Shown here: in pieces, positions 27,306-37,035 of the stretch | Numbering within the stretch: position 1 is the stretch's first letter | Layout of the letters: every line of letters starts with the position of its first letter | Assembly (NCBI RefSeq): GCF_022829365.1 | Contig: NZ_JAKSYJ010000114.1 | Location: 62,001 to 126,000, forward strand | DNA length: 64,000 nt | Reading direction: 5' to 3' | Origin: Methylobacterium sp. J-077 | Lineage (GTDB): Bacteria > Pseudomonadota > Alphaproteobacteria > Rhizobiales > Beijerinckiaceae | The notes under the pieces: generated by a model | Database searches by the model: none | What the model was told of the DNA's origin: nothing | Seen by the model: only the letters and a program-made list of their open reading frames with translations | Program-made: the position numbers and the translations under genes

Positions 27306-28559
27306 ATGCGAGCGCCATCAAACGGCCCGGCAGCGTCTGAAGAGCTCGCCAGCCGCCTCTACGCGGCGGGTGCGGCCCTGCTCGCCGTCCTGCCGCTGGC
27401 GATGGTGCTCGCCAACCGGTCGAGCCCCGCCGTCATCGGCCTCGCCGCGCTCGCTTTCCTGGTCGGACGCGTCTTCGAGGATCGCCGCACCCTCGCGCCA
27501 CGCCTCCTCAGCCCCCTCCGACAGCCGCTCGGCCTCGCGGCACTCGCCTGCCTCGCCTGGTGCCTCGTCTCCTTCGCCTGGACGCCCTTCCCCCACGCGT
27601 CGCTGCGGGTGCTCGGCGAGTTCCTGCCGATCCTCGTGGGGGCCTATCTGCTAGCCTGCCTCGCCCCCGGCCGGATCCCGGCTTTCGCGCCGCGCCTCGC
27701 CGCGGGGGCGATCCTGCTGGCGGGTCTCGTCATCGCGGTCGATCTCGCCTCCGATCTTGCCTTGGAGCGGGCGCTCGGGCACCGGGTGGCCGCCTTCGTC
27801 CACAACCGGCCTGCCCTGACCCTCGATCTTCTGGCCGGCCCGTTGGCCCTCGTGCTGTGGCGCGCCCGCGCCCGCGGCCTTGCAGTCGCCACCCTGGCCT
27901 TCGCGGCGCTCGGCGTGCTGCGCTCGATCAGCGGCGCCGCCCAGCTCGGTCTCCTGGCCGGGGCTGGCCTGTTCTCCCTGGCCCAGTTGCTGCCGAGGCG
28001 GATCGGGATCGGTCTCGCGGGGCTAGGTCTCGGCTTTGCCGTGGCGCTCGCACCGGTGGAGGGCGACCTGCTCGCCAAGGTCATGCCGGAGGCGGCGCAT
28101 GAGCACCTGGTCCAATCCTCGTCCCGGGCGCGGGTCGCCATCGCCCGCAGCTTCGGCGCCGCCGTCGCGGCCGATCCGTGGCGCGGGGCTGGCTACGGCA
28201 CCAGCGCGCGCTTCGCCGAGACGCCGGTGGCCGGGAGGGTCGCGCCGGAGATGCGGGTCCTCCTCGGCGTCGGCCACCCGCATAACAGCTTCCTGCAGGT
28301 CTGGGCCGAGCTGGGCTTGCCCGGCGCGCTCCTCGGCGCACTGGTCCTGATGCTGATGCTCGGCCGGATCGCGGCCATGCCGCAGCCCGACCGCGCCGCG
28401 GCTCTGGGCCTCGTCGCCGGCGCAACGGCGATCGCGTTCGTCGAGCACAATGGCTGGGCGGCGTGGTGGACGGCCGGGCTCGGCGCTGCCATCACCTGGA
28501 TGCGCGAGGCTGCAATGTCCCGCGCGGACACGAGACCCGAGATGGACGGCCCCGCATGA
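27306..28559 (+). CDS. O-antigen ligase family membrane protein
   Basis: Polytopic inner-membrane protein of 417 residues in the Wzy/WaaL superfamily, which joins or polymerises polysaccharide at the periplasmic face. About ten hydrophobic segments are visible. The signature is the periplasmic loop GVGHPHNSFLQVWAELGLPG near residue 320, in which the conserved His and Asn are the family's critical residues, followed by a membrane segment. The ATG at 27306 is used; a TTG 5 codons upstream is an alternative. Its stop overlaps the gor start (ATGA at 28556-28559). Ligase or polymerase cannot be told from sequence. Confidence 0.85.
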   Translation: MRAPSNGPAASEELASRLYAAGAALLAVLPLAMVLANRSSPAVIGLAALAFLVGRVFEDRRTLAPRLLSPLRQPLGLAALACLAWCLVSFAWTPFPHASLRVLGEFLPILVGAYLLACLAPGRIPAFAPRLAAGAILLAGLVIAVDLASDLALERALGHRVAAFVHNRPALTLDLLAGPLALVLWRARARGLAVATLAFAALGVLRSISGAAQLGLLAGAGLFSLAQLLPRRIGIGLAGLGLGFAVALAPVEGDLLAKVMPEAAHEHLVQSSSRARVAIARSFGAAVAADPWRGAGYGTSARFAETPVAGRVAPEMRVLLGVGHPHNSFLQVWAELGLPGALLGALVLMLMLGRIAAMPQPDRAAALGLVAGATAIAFVEHNGWAAWWTAGLGAAITWMREAAMSRADTRPEMDGPA

Positions 28560-29938
28560 GCGCCTACGATGTCGACCTCTTCGTCATCGGCGGCGGTTCG
28601 GGGGGCGTCCGCGCCGCCCGGATCGCGGCCGGCTACGGCGCCAAGGTCATGCTGGCCGAGGAATACCGGGTCGGCGGCACCTGCGTGATCCGCGGCTGCG
28701 TGCCCAAGAAGCTGATGGTTTATGCCGGCCGCTTCGCCGACGAGTTCGAGGATGCAGCCGGCTTCGGCTGGACGGTCGAGCGGACACGCTTCGACTGGAG
28801 CATCCTCAAGCAGCGCCGCGACGCCGAGGTGACCCGCCTCGAGGGCCTCTACGACACCAACCTGATGCGCGCCGGCGTCGAGATCGTGCCCGAGCGCGCC
28901 GTGATCGAGGATCCGCACACGATCCGCCTGCCGGGCTCGAACCGGACGGTGCGGGCCGAGCGGATCCTGATCGCGGTCGGCGCCCATCCGGTGAAGGAGC
29001 CCGCGGTGCCGGGGATCGAATGGGCGATCACCTCGAACGAGGTGTTCGAGCTGGAGAGCCTGCCCGATCGCATCCTCGTGATCGGTGGCGGCTACATCGC
29101 GGTGGAGTTCGCGGGGGTCTTCGCGGCGCTCGGCAGCCGCACGACCCTGCTCCACCGGGGCGACAGGCTGTTGCGCGGCTTCGACGACGAGGTCCGCGAC
29201 GCCCTGGCCGAGGCCTACGGCCGACGCATGGACCTGCGGCTCGGCCGCACGCTCACACAGATCGACCGGCGCGACGACGGCCTCTGCGCCCGTCTCGACG
29301 ACGGCTCGGAGATTCTCTGCGACCAAGTGCTGGTGGCTACCGGCCGGCGCCCGAACGTTACCGGGCTGGGCCTGGAAAAAGTCGGGATCGAGACCGACGC
29401 CGCCGGGGCGATCCCGGTGGATGCCTATTCGCAGACCCCGGTCCCGTCGATCTACGCGGTGGGCGACGTCACCAACCGCGCCAACCTGACCCCGGTGGCG
29501 ATCCGCGAAGGCCACGCCTTCGCGGACACGGTCTATGGCGGCAAGCCGTCCTGCGTCGATCACCGGCTGATCCCGACCGCGGTTTTCTCGACCCCCGAGA
29601 TCGGGATCGTCGGCCACACCGAGGCCGCGGCCCGGGAGATCTACGGCAGGATCGACGTCTACAAATCGCGGTTCCGGCCGATGAAGGCGACGCTCTCGGG
29701 GCGCGAGGAGCGGATCCTCATGAAGGTGCTGGTCGAATGCGCCAGCGACCGGGTGGTCGGCGTCCATATCTTCGGCCACGATGCCGGCGAGGTGATCCAG
29801 GCGGTCGGCATCGCCGTCACCATGGGCGCCACCAAGGCGGATTTCGACCGCACCATCGCGGTCCACCCGACGGCCGCCGAGGAACTCGTGACCATGCGGG
29901 TGCCGGAGGTGACCAAGCACCCGGTCGGCGTCGGTTAA
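28556..29938 (+). CDS. gor: Glutathione-disulfide reductase
   Basis: NADPH-dependent flavoprotein that reduces oxidised glutathione in the cytoplasm. The protein has 460 residues; the ATG at 28556 overlaps the preceding stop, with 31 codons of spurious in-frame extension upstream. FAD-binding GGGSGG lies at 12-17, the redox pair C43 and C48 in GGTCVIRGCVPKK, the NADPH loop GGGYIAVEF near 175, the FAD ribityl-binding AVGDVTNR near 300 and the catalytic His437 in HPTAAEE. It is translationally coupled to the O-antigen ligase gene, which is odd for function and may be chance. Confidence 0.95.
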   Translation: MSAYDVDLFVIGGGSGGVRAARIAAGYGAKVMLAEEYRVGGTCVIRGCVPKKLMVYAGRFADEFEDAAGFGWTVERTRFDWSILKQRRDAEVTRLEGLYDTNLMRAGVEIVPERAVIEDPHTIRLPGSNRTVRAERILIAVGAHPVKEPAVPGIEWAITSNEVFELESLPDRILVIGGGYIAVEFAGVFAALGSRTTLLHRGDRLLRGFDDEVRDALAEAYGRRMDLRLGRTLTQIDRRDDGLCARLDDGSEILCDQVLVATGRRPNVTGLGLEKVGIETDAAGAIPVDAYSQTPVPSIYAVGDVTNRANLTPVAIREGHAFADTVYGGKPSCVDHRLIPTAVFSTPEIGIVGHTEAAAREIYGRIDVYKSRFRPMKATLSGREERILMKVLVECASDRVVGVHIFGHDAGEVIQAVGIAVTMGATKADFDRTIAVHPTAAEELVTMRVPEVTKHPVGVG

Positions 29939-29993
29939 CTTCCCCGCGTCGCGGGGGTCTCGACGCGGTGCGCGACCGAGCCATATCAGGGTC

Positions 29994-30314
29994 ATGGGCA
30001 AGCAGGGCGCAGGCAAGGGCAATCGCGAGGACGACGCGCACGCGCGGCGTCAGGCGATCATCGACGGCCTGCTCGCCGATGCCTTGCGGCCGGCCTTCAC
30101 CTATCGGGTGCCGAGCCACGACGCCCTGCCCGCCGACATCCGCCGGGCGATCGACCGGCTGCTGGCCAAGGCCGAGACCCAGCGCAGCCGCTGCCTGACC
30201 TACGACGACCTCGAAGAGGCCCTCCCGCCCCGCGACGTCTCCGCGGAGGATCTGGAGGCGATTTTCTGGATCCTCGCTGAGCATGGGATCGAGGTCGAGG
30301 ACGGCGAGGCTTGA
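29994..30314 (+). CDS. Small protein resembling sigma-70 region 1.1
   Basis: Cytoplasmic protein of 106 residues. Residues 1-20 are basic and flexible; 21-62 are helical (AIIDGLLADALRPAFTYRVP, DIRRAIDRLLAKAE); residues 66-103 (RCLTYDDLEEALPPRDVSAE and the acidic end) resemble the N-terminal region 1.1 of housekeeping sigma-70, a DNA-mimicking domain that gates promoter DNA entry. No regions 2-4 follow, so it is free-standing. It begins 55 bp after gor and is followed by a 200-bp gap. The resemblance is from pattern reading only; a name like sigma-70 r1.1 domain protein would be provisional. Confidence 0.6.
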   Translation: MGKQGAGKGNREDDAHARRQAIIDGLLADALRPAFTYRVPSHDALPADIRRAIDRLLAKAETQRSRCLTYDDLEEALPPRDVSAEDLEAIFWILAEHGIEVEDGEA

Positions 30315-30522
30315 GGCCGGGCCGATCTCAAGACGTCGCCCGCTGGAGCGGCGATGAACCGTTCGTCGTGAGCTGAGCTCAGCCTGACCGCACCGCGACT
30401 CTGCTTCAGGCTCCTGCCAGCCCTCAGGAATCCGCCACTCGCAAGCATCCGGGAACCTCTCTATAAGCCGCGCTTCGCGCGTCATGCGCGATCGCACGAC
30501 GAACGTGCGCGGAGATGAGGTC

Positions 30523-31905
30523 ATGGCCGAGCGTTGGACACCGAAGAACTGGCGGACCCTGCCGATCCAGCAGGTCCCCGCCTATCCGGATTCTGCGGCG
30601 CTGCAGGCGGTCGAGACCCAGATCGCGAGCTTTCCGCCGCTGGTTTTTGCCGGTGAGGCCCGCAAGCTGAAAGCGGCGCTCGCGCGCGTCGCGGCGGGCG
30701 AGGCGTTCCTGCTCCAGGGCGGCGACTGCGCCGAGAGCTTCGACGAGCATTCGGCCGACAACATTCGCGATTTCTTCCGGGTGTTCCTGCAGATGGCGAT
30801 GGTACTCACCTTCGCGGGCGGCTCGCCCGTTGTGAAGGTCGGGCGCATCGCCGGGCAGTTCGCCAAGCCGCGCTCCTCGCCTACCGAGACCCTCGACGGC
30901 GTGAGCCTTCCGAGCTACCGGGGCGACATCGTCAACGGCATCGGCTTCACCGAGGAGGCCCGCATTCCGGACCCGCGCCGCCAGCTCGAGGCCTACCGGC
31001 AATCGGCCGCGACCCTCAATCTGCTGCGCGCCTTCGCCACCGGCGGCTACGCCAATCTGGAGAACGCGCATCGCTGGATGCTGGGCTTCGTGAAGGATTC
31101 GCCGCAATCCTCGCGCTATCAGGATGTCGCCGGCCGCATGACCGACGCGCTCGACTTCATGCGGGCGATCGGCATCAACCCGGAGACGCATCCTGAGGTC
31201 CGGACCACCGATTTCTACACGAGCCACGAGGCCCTGCTGCTCGGCTACGAAGAAGCGCTGACCCGCGTCGATTCCACCACTGGCGATTGGTACGCCACCT
31301 CCGGGCACATGCTGTGGATCGGCGACCGCACCCGCCAGCCGGACCACGCCCACGTGGAATACGCCCGCGGGATCAAGAACCCGATCGGCCTGAAATGCGG
31401 CCCGTCCATGCAGGCGGACGGCCTGATCCGCCTGATCGACCTGCTCAACCCGGAGAACGAGCCCGGCCGGCTCAGCCTGATCTGCCGGTTCGGCGCCGAC
31501 AAGGTCGGCGAGCACCTGCCGGGCCTGATCCGGGCGGTCGAGCGGGAAGGGCGGTCCGTGGTCTGGATCTGCGACCCGATGCACGGCAACACCGTCGCGG
31601 CCGGCCGGTACAAGACCCGGCCGTTCGACCGGGTCATGCAGGAGATCGAGGGCTTCTTCGGCGTCCACCGGGCCGAGGGCACGATCGCGGGCGGCATCCA
31701 TCTCGAAATGACCGGCAAGGACGTGACCGAATGCACCGGCGGCGCCCGGGCGCTCACCGCCGACGATCTGCAGGACCGCTACCACACCTACTGCGACCCG
31801 CGCCTCAACGCGGAGCAGGCGCTGGAAGTGGCGTTCCGCACGGCCGAGCTGGTCAAGGCCGAGCGCAGCCACATCGAGCGACCGCGCCTCGACGCGGCGG
31901 AGTAG
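30523..31905 (+). CDS. aroG: Class II 3-deoxy-7-phosphoheptulonate synthase
   Basis: First step of the shikimate pathway: joins phosphoenolpyruvate and erythrose 4-phosphate, making the carbon skeleton for aromatic amino acids. The 460 residues from the ATG at 30523 match the plant/class II length, not class I (about 350). [16 protein letters not shown] near residue 65-80 carries the metal-binding Cys69; [12 protein letters not shown] and [18 protein letters not shown] blocks ([16 protein letters not shown]) form the phosphate and PEP sites. A 13-codon upstream in-frame start lacks an RBS advantage over GATGAGG before 30523. The symbol is a class-level choice. Confidence 0.94.
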   Translation: MAERWTPKNWRTLPIQQVPAYPDSAALQAVETQIASFPPLVFAGEARKLKAALARVAAGEAFLLQGGDCAESFDEHSADNIRDFFRVFLQMAMVLTFAGGSPVVKVGRIAGQFAKPRSSPTETLDGVSLPSYRGDIVNGIGFTEEARIPDPRRQLEAYRQSAATLNLLRAFATGGYANLENAHRWMLGFVKDSPQSSRYQDVAGRMTDALDFMRAIGINPETHPEVRTTDFYTSHEALLLGYEEALTRVDSTTGDWYATSGHMLWIGDRTRQPDHAHVEYARGIKNPIGLKCGPSMQADGLIRLIDLLNPENEPGRLSLICRFGADKVGEHLPGLIRAVEREGRSVVWICDPMHGNTVAAGRYKTRPFDRVMQEIEGFFGVHRAEGTIAGGIHLEMTGKDVTECTGGARALTADDLQDRYHTYCDPRLNAEQALEVAFRTAELVKAERSHIERPRLDAAE

Positions 31906-31919
31906 GGCGCGCCGCAAAC

Positions 31920-31942
31920 CCCTCCCCCTAGGCGGGGGAGGG
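31920..31942. repeat. GC hairpin between converging aroG and a GGDEF/EAL gene
   Basis: Bases 31920-31928 and 31934-31942 pair perfectly over 9 bp of C and G around a 5-nt loop. It resembles the end-hairpins of the CTCC-type repeats in the atp operon. It sits 15 bp after the aroG stop and 11 bp before the stop of the opposing gene, so it may serve as a bidirectional transcript end although no T-run follows. Confidence 0.5.
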
Positions 31943-31952
31943 ACCACTCCGG

Positions 31953-34874
31953 TCAGGCGATCGCCCGGGTCGGCCCGTTCCAGCGGCGGATCACCTCGCC
32001 CACCTGGGAGACCGGCACCGGGCGGCTGATCAGGTAGCCCTGGACCTCGTCGCAGCCCTCGGCGCGCAGATGCGCGAGTTGAGCCTCGGTCTCCACGCCC
32101 TCGGCGGTGGTGGTCATGCCGAGGCTGGAGCCGAGCCCGATCACCGCCCGGACGATGAAGTCGGTCCCGTCCTTCACGCACAGATCGCGCACGAAGGACT
32201 GGTCGATCTTGATCTTGTCGAACGGGAAGCTGCGCAGGTAGCTCAGCGACGAGTAGCCGGTGCCGAAATCGTCCATCGAGACCCGCACGCCCAAGGCCTT
32301 CAGGCTGTGCAGGATCGCCGTGGTCGCGCCGGGATTGGCCACCAGCACCGATTCGGTGATCTCCAGCTCCAGCCGGCGGCCGGGCAGGCCGGTCCGGCGC
32401 AGGGCCTCGCGCACCGCGGTGACGAGGCTCGCGGAGGTGAATTGGACCGCCGAGACGTTGACCGCGACCTTGAGCCCGTCCGGCCAGCGGGCGGCCTCCT
32501 CACAGGCCCGGCGCAGCACCCATTCGCCGAGCGGCACGATCAGGCCCAGTTCCTCGGCGATCGGGATGAACTCGGCGGGGGAGACGAAGCCGCGGGTCGG
32601 GTGGTCCCAGCGCAGCAGGGCCTCGAAGCCGCAGATCCGGTCCGCGGCGAGGCTGTAGATCGGCTGGTAGTAGACCTCGAAGGCCTCGCGGGCGAGCGCG
32701 TCGCGCAGGTCGCGCTCCAGGATCCGCCGCGCCTGGAGACGGGCATCCATCTCGGGCTCGAAGAACCGGAACGAGCCCCTTGCCTCGGTCTTGCCCCGGT
32801 CGAGGGCGACCTCGGCGTTCTTCAGGAGCTTCTCGCAGCTCGCCCCGTCGCCGGGTGCCAGGGTGATGCCGATGGTCAGCCCGACGCTGATCTCGTGGCT
32901 GCTCAGGCTGTAGGGCGCACTCAGCACCTCGATGATCCGGCGGGCCAGAACGGCGGCCTCCTCAGGCCGGTCGATGTTGCGCTGGACGACGATGAACTCG
33001 TCGGCGCCGAGCCGGGCGACGCAGTCGATCTCGCGTACGCAAGCCGTGAGCCGCTCGCCGACCGCGGAGAGCAGCTCGTCGCCGACCCCATGCCCCAGCG
33101 TCTCGTTGACCGGCCGGAAATCGTCGAGGTCGATGGCGAAGACCGCGAAGCCCGAATCGCGCCCGGCCTGGGCCACCGCCATCTCGATCTGCTGGCCGAG
33201 CGCCTCCCGGTTCGGCAGGCCGGTCACCGTGTCGTGGTGGGCCAGGAAGGCGATGCGCGCCTCGGCACGGCGGCGCTCAGTCACGTCCTCGTAGGTCGCC
33301 ACGAAGCCGCCATCGGCGGTCTCGCGCCGGTCGATCGAGACGGTGCGGCCGTTGCTCAATTCCTGGAATTGCGTGTGCCAGGCGCCGCCGCGATGCGCCT
33401 CGTGCTCCTGGCGGAGGAGGGCGGCGAGGTCGCAGCCCGCGTGATTGCCCGCCGCGAGGCTGACCGCCAGCACGTCCTGCGCCGACATCCCGGGAACGAT
33501 GGCATCGGCGGGCAGGCCGTAAATCTCGCTGTAGCGCCGGTTCACCACCATCAGGCGATGCTGCGCGTCGTACAGGCAGAGGCCCTGGGACATGTTGTCC
33601 AAAGCCGCATCGAGCCGGAGATTGGTCTCGGTCAGCCGATCCTCCTGCTCCTTGAGCAGGCTGATGTCGCTGCACACGGCTACGAAGCCGCCCGACTGGG
33701 TGGCGCTGCGGCTCACTCGCAGCCAGCGCCCGTCGGCCAGCCGGATCTCACCGTCGCGGGCGAGCGCCCGGAAGCATTCGTCGAGGGTTTTCGAAACGGA
33801 TCCCTCGGAGGCGCGCGCCAGGGACACGCCGGCCGCGATCGCCTCCTCGAGCCCGTGGAAGAAACGTAGGGCCTGAACATTGGCCAGCGCGATGCCGCCT
33901 TCGGCATCGACCACCACGACGCCCTCGCGGGAGGTTTGGAGCGCGTCCGTCACCAGGGCCTCGGCGACCCGGCGCTGGCTGACCTCGCGCTGCATCATCG
34001 CGTGGATATTGTCGCGCATCACCGCCATTGAGCGGAGCAGGCTGCCGAGTTCGTCGCGACCGCCGGCCGGGATGCGGTCATCGAGGCGTCCGCTGGCGAT
34101 CCGCTCCGCCGCCACGGAGGCATCGGCGAGGGGTCCGGTGATGCGGCGGTTGAGCAGCCACGCGATCAGCGCGCAGGCGAACACCGCCAATCCGGCCACG
34201 ATGGCGTTGACGTGCATCTCCCGGGCGACGAGCATCCGGGCGGCCTGGCGGAAGGTGAAGCCGTCGCCCGCCGTATAATTGACCAGGAGATCGATCTGGC
34301 TGTCGACCGCGTTGGCGCGCTGGTCGAGGGCGTCCCAGCGCTCGGGCCGGGCGGTCGCCGGATCGAGGCCGCGGCGCATCTCCTCCCAGGCGGCCACGGC
34401 CGCCTGCACGGCGCCGGCCGTGCGCACCGACCGGTCCGACTGCGAGCGCTCGACCGCGATGGTCAGGTCTTCGGCCAGCGTGGTCGAGAGTTCGGCGATC
34501 TCCGCATCGAGCTTGGCCGCCTCGGCGGCGTCGCGGACATGCGTCCGGCGCGCGAAGGCGCTGCGCATCTTGGCGAAATCCGCCGCGGTCGCCCGGGCGT
34601 AATTGATCGACATCAGCGACTCGTCATAGGTGCGATTGACGAGCACCCCGACATGCGAGATCGCCACCACGGCGTAGAGTCCGAGCGCACCGGAGAGCAG
34701 GCTCATGCCGAGGAAGGCGACAAAGATCCGGCCCCGGATCGTCGTGGACAGGCCCGTGATACCGCGCACGATTCGCATCGGACCCGAAGGCGCCAGCTCG
34801 TCCGTCGCTCTCTCGGGGTCTCGCATCGCACCGGGCCGCCGTGTGACAGGTCCAGCGAACCGTAATTGCCACAT
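31953..34874 (-). CDS. Membrane bifunctional diguanylate cyclase / phosphodiesterase
   Basis: Regulator of cyclic di-GMP, 973 residues from the ATG at 34872-34874 (other in-frame ATGs at 34826 and 34778 are possible). Order: TM1 near 45-70, a periplasmic four-helix sensor to about 218, TM2 about 220-242, HAMP 240-290, two PAS-like domains about 305-400 and 410-530, GGDEF about 545-700 and EAL about 715-965. The cyclase motif reads GADEF (near 622), one residue off GGDEF, so cyclase activity is in doubt. The EAL half is complete: EAL in GFEALLRW, NVSAVQF, ITESV, DDFGTGYSSL, KIDQSF and TAEGVE. It probably degrades c-di-GMP. Its neighbour is a cupredoxin on the other strand. Confidence 0.92.
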   Translation of the reverse strand: MWQLRFAGPVTRRPGAMRDPERATDELAPSGPMRIVRGITGLSTTIRGRIFVAFLGMSLLSGALGLYAVVAISHVGVLVNRTYDESLMSINYARATAADFAKMRSAFARRTHVRDAAEAAKLDAEIAELSTTLAEDLTIAVERSQSDRSVRTAGAVQAAVAAWEEMRRGLDPATARPERWDALDQRANAVDSQIDLLVNYTAGDGFTFRQAARMLVAREMHVNAIVAGLAVFACALIAWLLNRRITGPLADASVAAERIASGRLDDRIPAGGRDELGSLLRSMAVMRDNIHAMMQREVSQRRVAEALVTDALQTSREGVVVVDAEGGIALANVQALRFFHGLEEAIAAGVSLARASEGSVSKTLDECFRALARDGEIRLADGRWLRVSRSATQSGGFVAVCSDISLLKEQEDRLTETNLRLDAALDNMSQGLCLYDAQHRLMVVNRRYSEIYGLPADAIVPGMSAQDVLAVSLAAGNHAGCDLAALLRQEHEAHRGGAWHTQFQELSNGRTVSIDRRETADGGFVATYEDVTERRRAEARIAFLAHHDTVTGLPNREALGQQIEMAVAQAGRDSGFAVFAIDLDDFRPVNETLGHGVGDELLSAVGERLTACVREIDCVARLGADEFIVVQRNIDRPEEAAVLARRIIEVLSAPYSLSSHEISVGLTIGITLAPGDGASCEKLLKNAEVALDRGKTEARGSFRFFEPEMDARLQARRILERDLRDALAREAFEVYYQPIYSLAADRICGFEALLRWDHPTRGFVSPAEFIPIAEELGLIVPLGEWVLRRACEEAARWPDGLKVAVNVSAVQFTSASLVTAVREALRRTGLPGRRLELEITESVLVANPGATTAILHSLKALGVRVSMDDFGTGYSSLSYLRSFPFDKIKIDQSFVRDLCVKDGTDFIVRAVIGLGSSLGMTTTAEGVETEAQLAHLRAEGCDEVQGYLISRPVPVSQVGEVIRRWNGPTRAIA

Positions 34875-35040
34875 GTTAAGACGCGATTAGCCGGGCCGAT
34901 TATCGACTCGACTTATAGATAGCGGCTTCGGCGCCTCGCTCGTCTCGGAAACAGCCGAATGCGCTGGAAGACGAGCGATCTCGAAAATGATTTCTCAATA
35001 AAATCCGGGATAGATTGCTTCGATCAGCCCGAGGAACAAC

Positions 35041-35418
35041 ATGTCCCCCGCAGCGACAAGTATGCCGGCATCGCTCCGCTGGAGATCGGCCCTCCCGGCA
35101 GCACTCGCCCTGGCTCTCGGGCTGGTGTGCGGCTTGATCCTGGTCGGCGATCTGGAGGCTTCCGGGCTTCTGGTGTCGCAGAAGGGCCGCGCGTTCCAGC
35201 CGGGCAACCTCGCGATCAGTCGGGGCGAGACGGTGATGTTCGTCAACGACGACAGCGACCTGCTGCATCACGTCTTCGTCGAATCGGACACTTTCAACTT
35301 TGATTCCGGCGACCAGGAGCCGGGTAGCCGCACCCCCGTGACCTTCACCGAGCGGGGCACCTTCCAAGTGCTCTGCGGCATCCATCCGAAGATGAAACTG
35401 GTGGTGCGGGTGAATTGA
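35041..35418 (+). CDS. Small cupredoxin-like (type 1 copper) protein
   Basis: Exported protein of 125 residues with a plastocyanin/amicyanin-like fold. Residues 15-38 are a signal peptide or membrane anchor. Type 1 copper ligands are all visible: His77 in LLHHVF and Cys112-His115-Met118 in CGIHPKM. The spacing C-x2-H-x2-M is that of short-loop cupredoxins. It should carry electrons in the periplasm. GAGGAACAAC precedes the ATG at 35041. It sits back-to-back with the GGDEF/EAL gene, with about 165 bp between them, and is followed by a palindromic repeat. A partner enzyme cannot be named. Confidence 0.85.
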   Translation: MSPAATSMPASLRWRSALPAALALALGLVCGLILVGDLEASGLLVSQKGRAFQPGNLAISRGETVMFVNDDSDLLHHVFVESDTFNFDSGDQEPGSRTPVTFTERGTFQVLCGIHPKMKLVVRVN

Positions 35419-35485
35419 GACCCGTTTGACATTGCGATCCCAGTCGAACGACGCCTGGATCGCGGGAGATCCAATATCCCTCCCC

Positions 35486-35585
35486 CATCCCGAGTTGCCG
35501 AAGCGTAGCGGAGGCCTCCGGCAATCGCAGGGGTCTCTGGAAGACTCCTTCGAGGCCCGCCGACGCAGGCAACTCAGGATGAAGG
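35486..35585. repeat. Diverged copy of the type A palindromic repeat
   Basis: The left part (about 35485-35500) and the right part (about 35569-35585) are imperfect inverted repeats, and the internal text (CTTCGAGGC, TCTGGAAGACTCC) matches the repeat at 27161-27273. The arms are more degraded than in that copy. It lies between the cupredoxin and the RND adaptor genes. Confidence 0.6.
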
Positions 35586-35655
35586 CGTCGGGTTAGTGAG
35601 GCGCCGATCAGTTCGAGGCGTCGCGGGGCATCTCAGATCGACCGCTTGGGAGCGA

Positions 35656-36942
35656 TCACCGCTCCGCCGCCCGGATCGGCTTGGCCTGTGGGGCGGGTTT
35701 CACACGCTCGATCGTCTGGCCGTCGCGCAGCTCCGGCGGCGGGCTGAAGACGATGTGGCTATCGGCAGCCAAGCCGGATTCGAGCTCGAGGGTCCGGCCG
35801 AGATCGCGCCGCACCCGGATCGTCCGCCACGTCACCGTGTCGTCGTCACCGACTTGAGCGACCTGCAGCGTATTGCCCTTGAACACCGTCGTCTCGGCGG
35901 GGACCGAGACGCTGTCCTCGGTGCGCGGAATCTTCAGCGTCACGGTGGCGTAGAGCCCCGCTCGCAGGGCCCGATCGGGGTTGGGCACGTCAACCTGCGT
36001 GGTCAGGGTGCGCGAGCTGGTATTCAGAGCCACCGAGCTGCGCTCGACGAAGCCGCCGAAAGTACGACCCGGAATCTGCGGCACGCTGATCTCGGCCTGA
36101 ACGCCCGGCTTGACGCCCACGGCATCGTTCTGCGGCACGTTCACGGTGATGCGCAGGATGCTGTCCTGGTCCATGCTGAGCAGCGGCGTGCCGCCGTTGT
36201 CCGCCTTCACCAGATCGCCGACATCGACGTTGCGGGTCGTGATCACGCCGTCGAAGGGCGCGACCACGCGCTCGAACGCGGTCAGCGCCTTCAGGCGGTC
36301 GACCGCCGCCTCCTGCGACGCGATATTGGCGGTGGCGACCTTCACGCCCGCCTCGGCGGCCGCCAGGGCCGCGGCCTGTGAGAGCACGCCCGCCTGTGAC
36401 GTGTCGGCGTTCTGGCGCGAGGCCCACCCCTGGACGGCCAGGGTCGCGGTGCGGTTGTTGGTCAGGTTGGCGAGGTTGACGTTGGCGCGGGCCTGCTCGA
36501 CCTGCGCCTGGGCCTGGAGCAGCTGTGCCTTCAGCTGGCCGACCTGCGCCTCGGCTTGGGCCCGCTGCTGGTCGAGATCCGGGGCGGCGATGCGCAGGAG
36601 CAAGTCCCCGGCCTTGACCCGGGAGCCGATATCGACTCGTCGCTCGGCGATGTAACCGGTGGCACGCGCCGCGATGGACGCGGTGGTGAAGGGCTGCGTC
36701 TCGCCCGGCAGCATGAGGTCGAGAGGGCCGTCCGCCCGCTCCGCCACCACGGTGCGCACCTGCGGCACCAGGGTCTTGATCCGCTCCAGCGTCGCAGTCG
36801 CCTCGACATCCCGCTGCCAGTGGTTGTAGGCGCCGTAGCCGAGCAGGCCCAGCGCGATCAACCCCACCAAGACGAACGGGCCCTTGCCGGGCGGCGGGGG
36901 GATGTCTTTGGGGTCGCCCTGCGCTGCGTCGTGCGCCTTCAT
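35656..36942 (-). CDS. RND efflux periplasmic adaptor (membrane fusion protein)
   Basis: Links an inner-membrane RND pump to an outer-membrane channel. The protein has 428 residues. Residues 24-40 are a membrane anchor (FVLVGLIALGLLGYGAY). Biotinyl-lipoyl half-domains flank a long coiled-coil hairpin rich in Gln and Ala (about 120-220), followed by the beta-barrel with the RVVAPFDGVITTRNVDVGDLV turn and a membrane-proximal domain. Length and order are typical. No pump or channel gene is next to it: its upstream neighbour is an EI24 gene on the same strand. It may serve a pump encoded elsewhere. Confidence 0.9.
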   Translation of the reverse strand: MKAHDAAQGDPKDIPPPPGKGPFVLVGLIALGLLGYGAYNHWQRDVEATATLERIKTLVPQVRTVVAERADGPLDLMLPGETQPFTTASIAARATGYIAERRVDIGSRVKAGDLLLRIAAPDLDQQRAQAEAQVGQLKAQLLQAQAQVEQARANVNLANLTNNRTATLAVQGWASRQNADTSQAGVLSQAAALAAAEAGVKVATANIASQEAAVDRLKALTAFERVVAPFDGVITTRNVDVGDLVKADNGGTPLLSMDQDSILRITVNVPQNDAVGVKPGVQAEISVPQIPGRTFGGFVERSSVALNTSSRTLTTQVDVPNPDRALRAGLYATVTLKIPRTEDSVSVPAETTVFKGNTLQVAQVGDDDTVTWRTIRVRRDLGRTLELESGLAADSHIVFSPPPELRDGQTIERVKPAPQAKPIRAAER

Positions 36943-37035
36943 CGCTCGGCTCTCCGCCCCGAATGCCGCCGGGTTCTAGCCAAGGTAGCCGCGGGAGGCC
37001 GCGACGACCAGAGCGAGCTTCGACGCATGCGCCCC

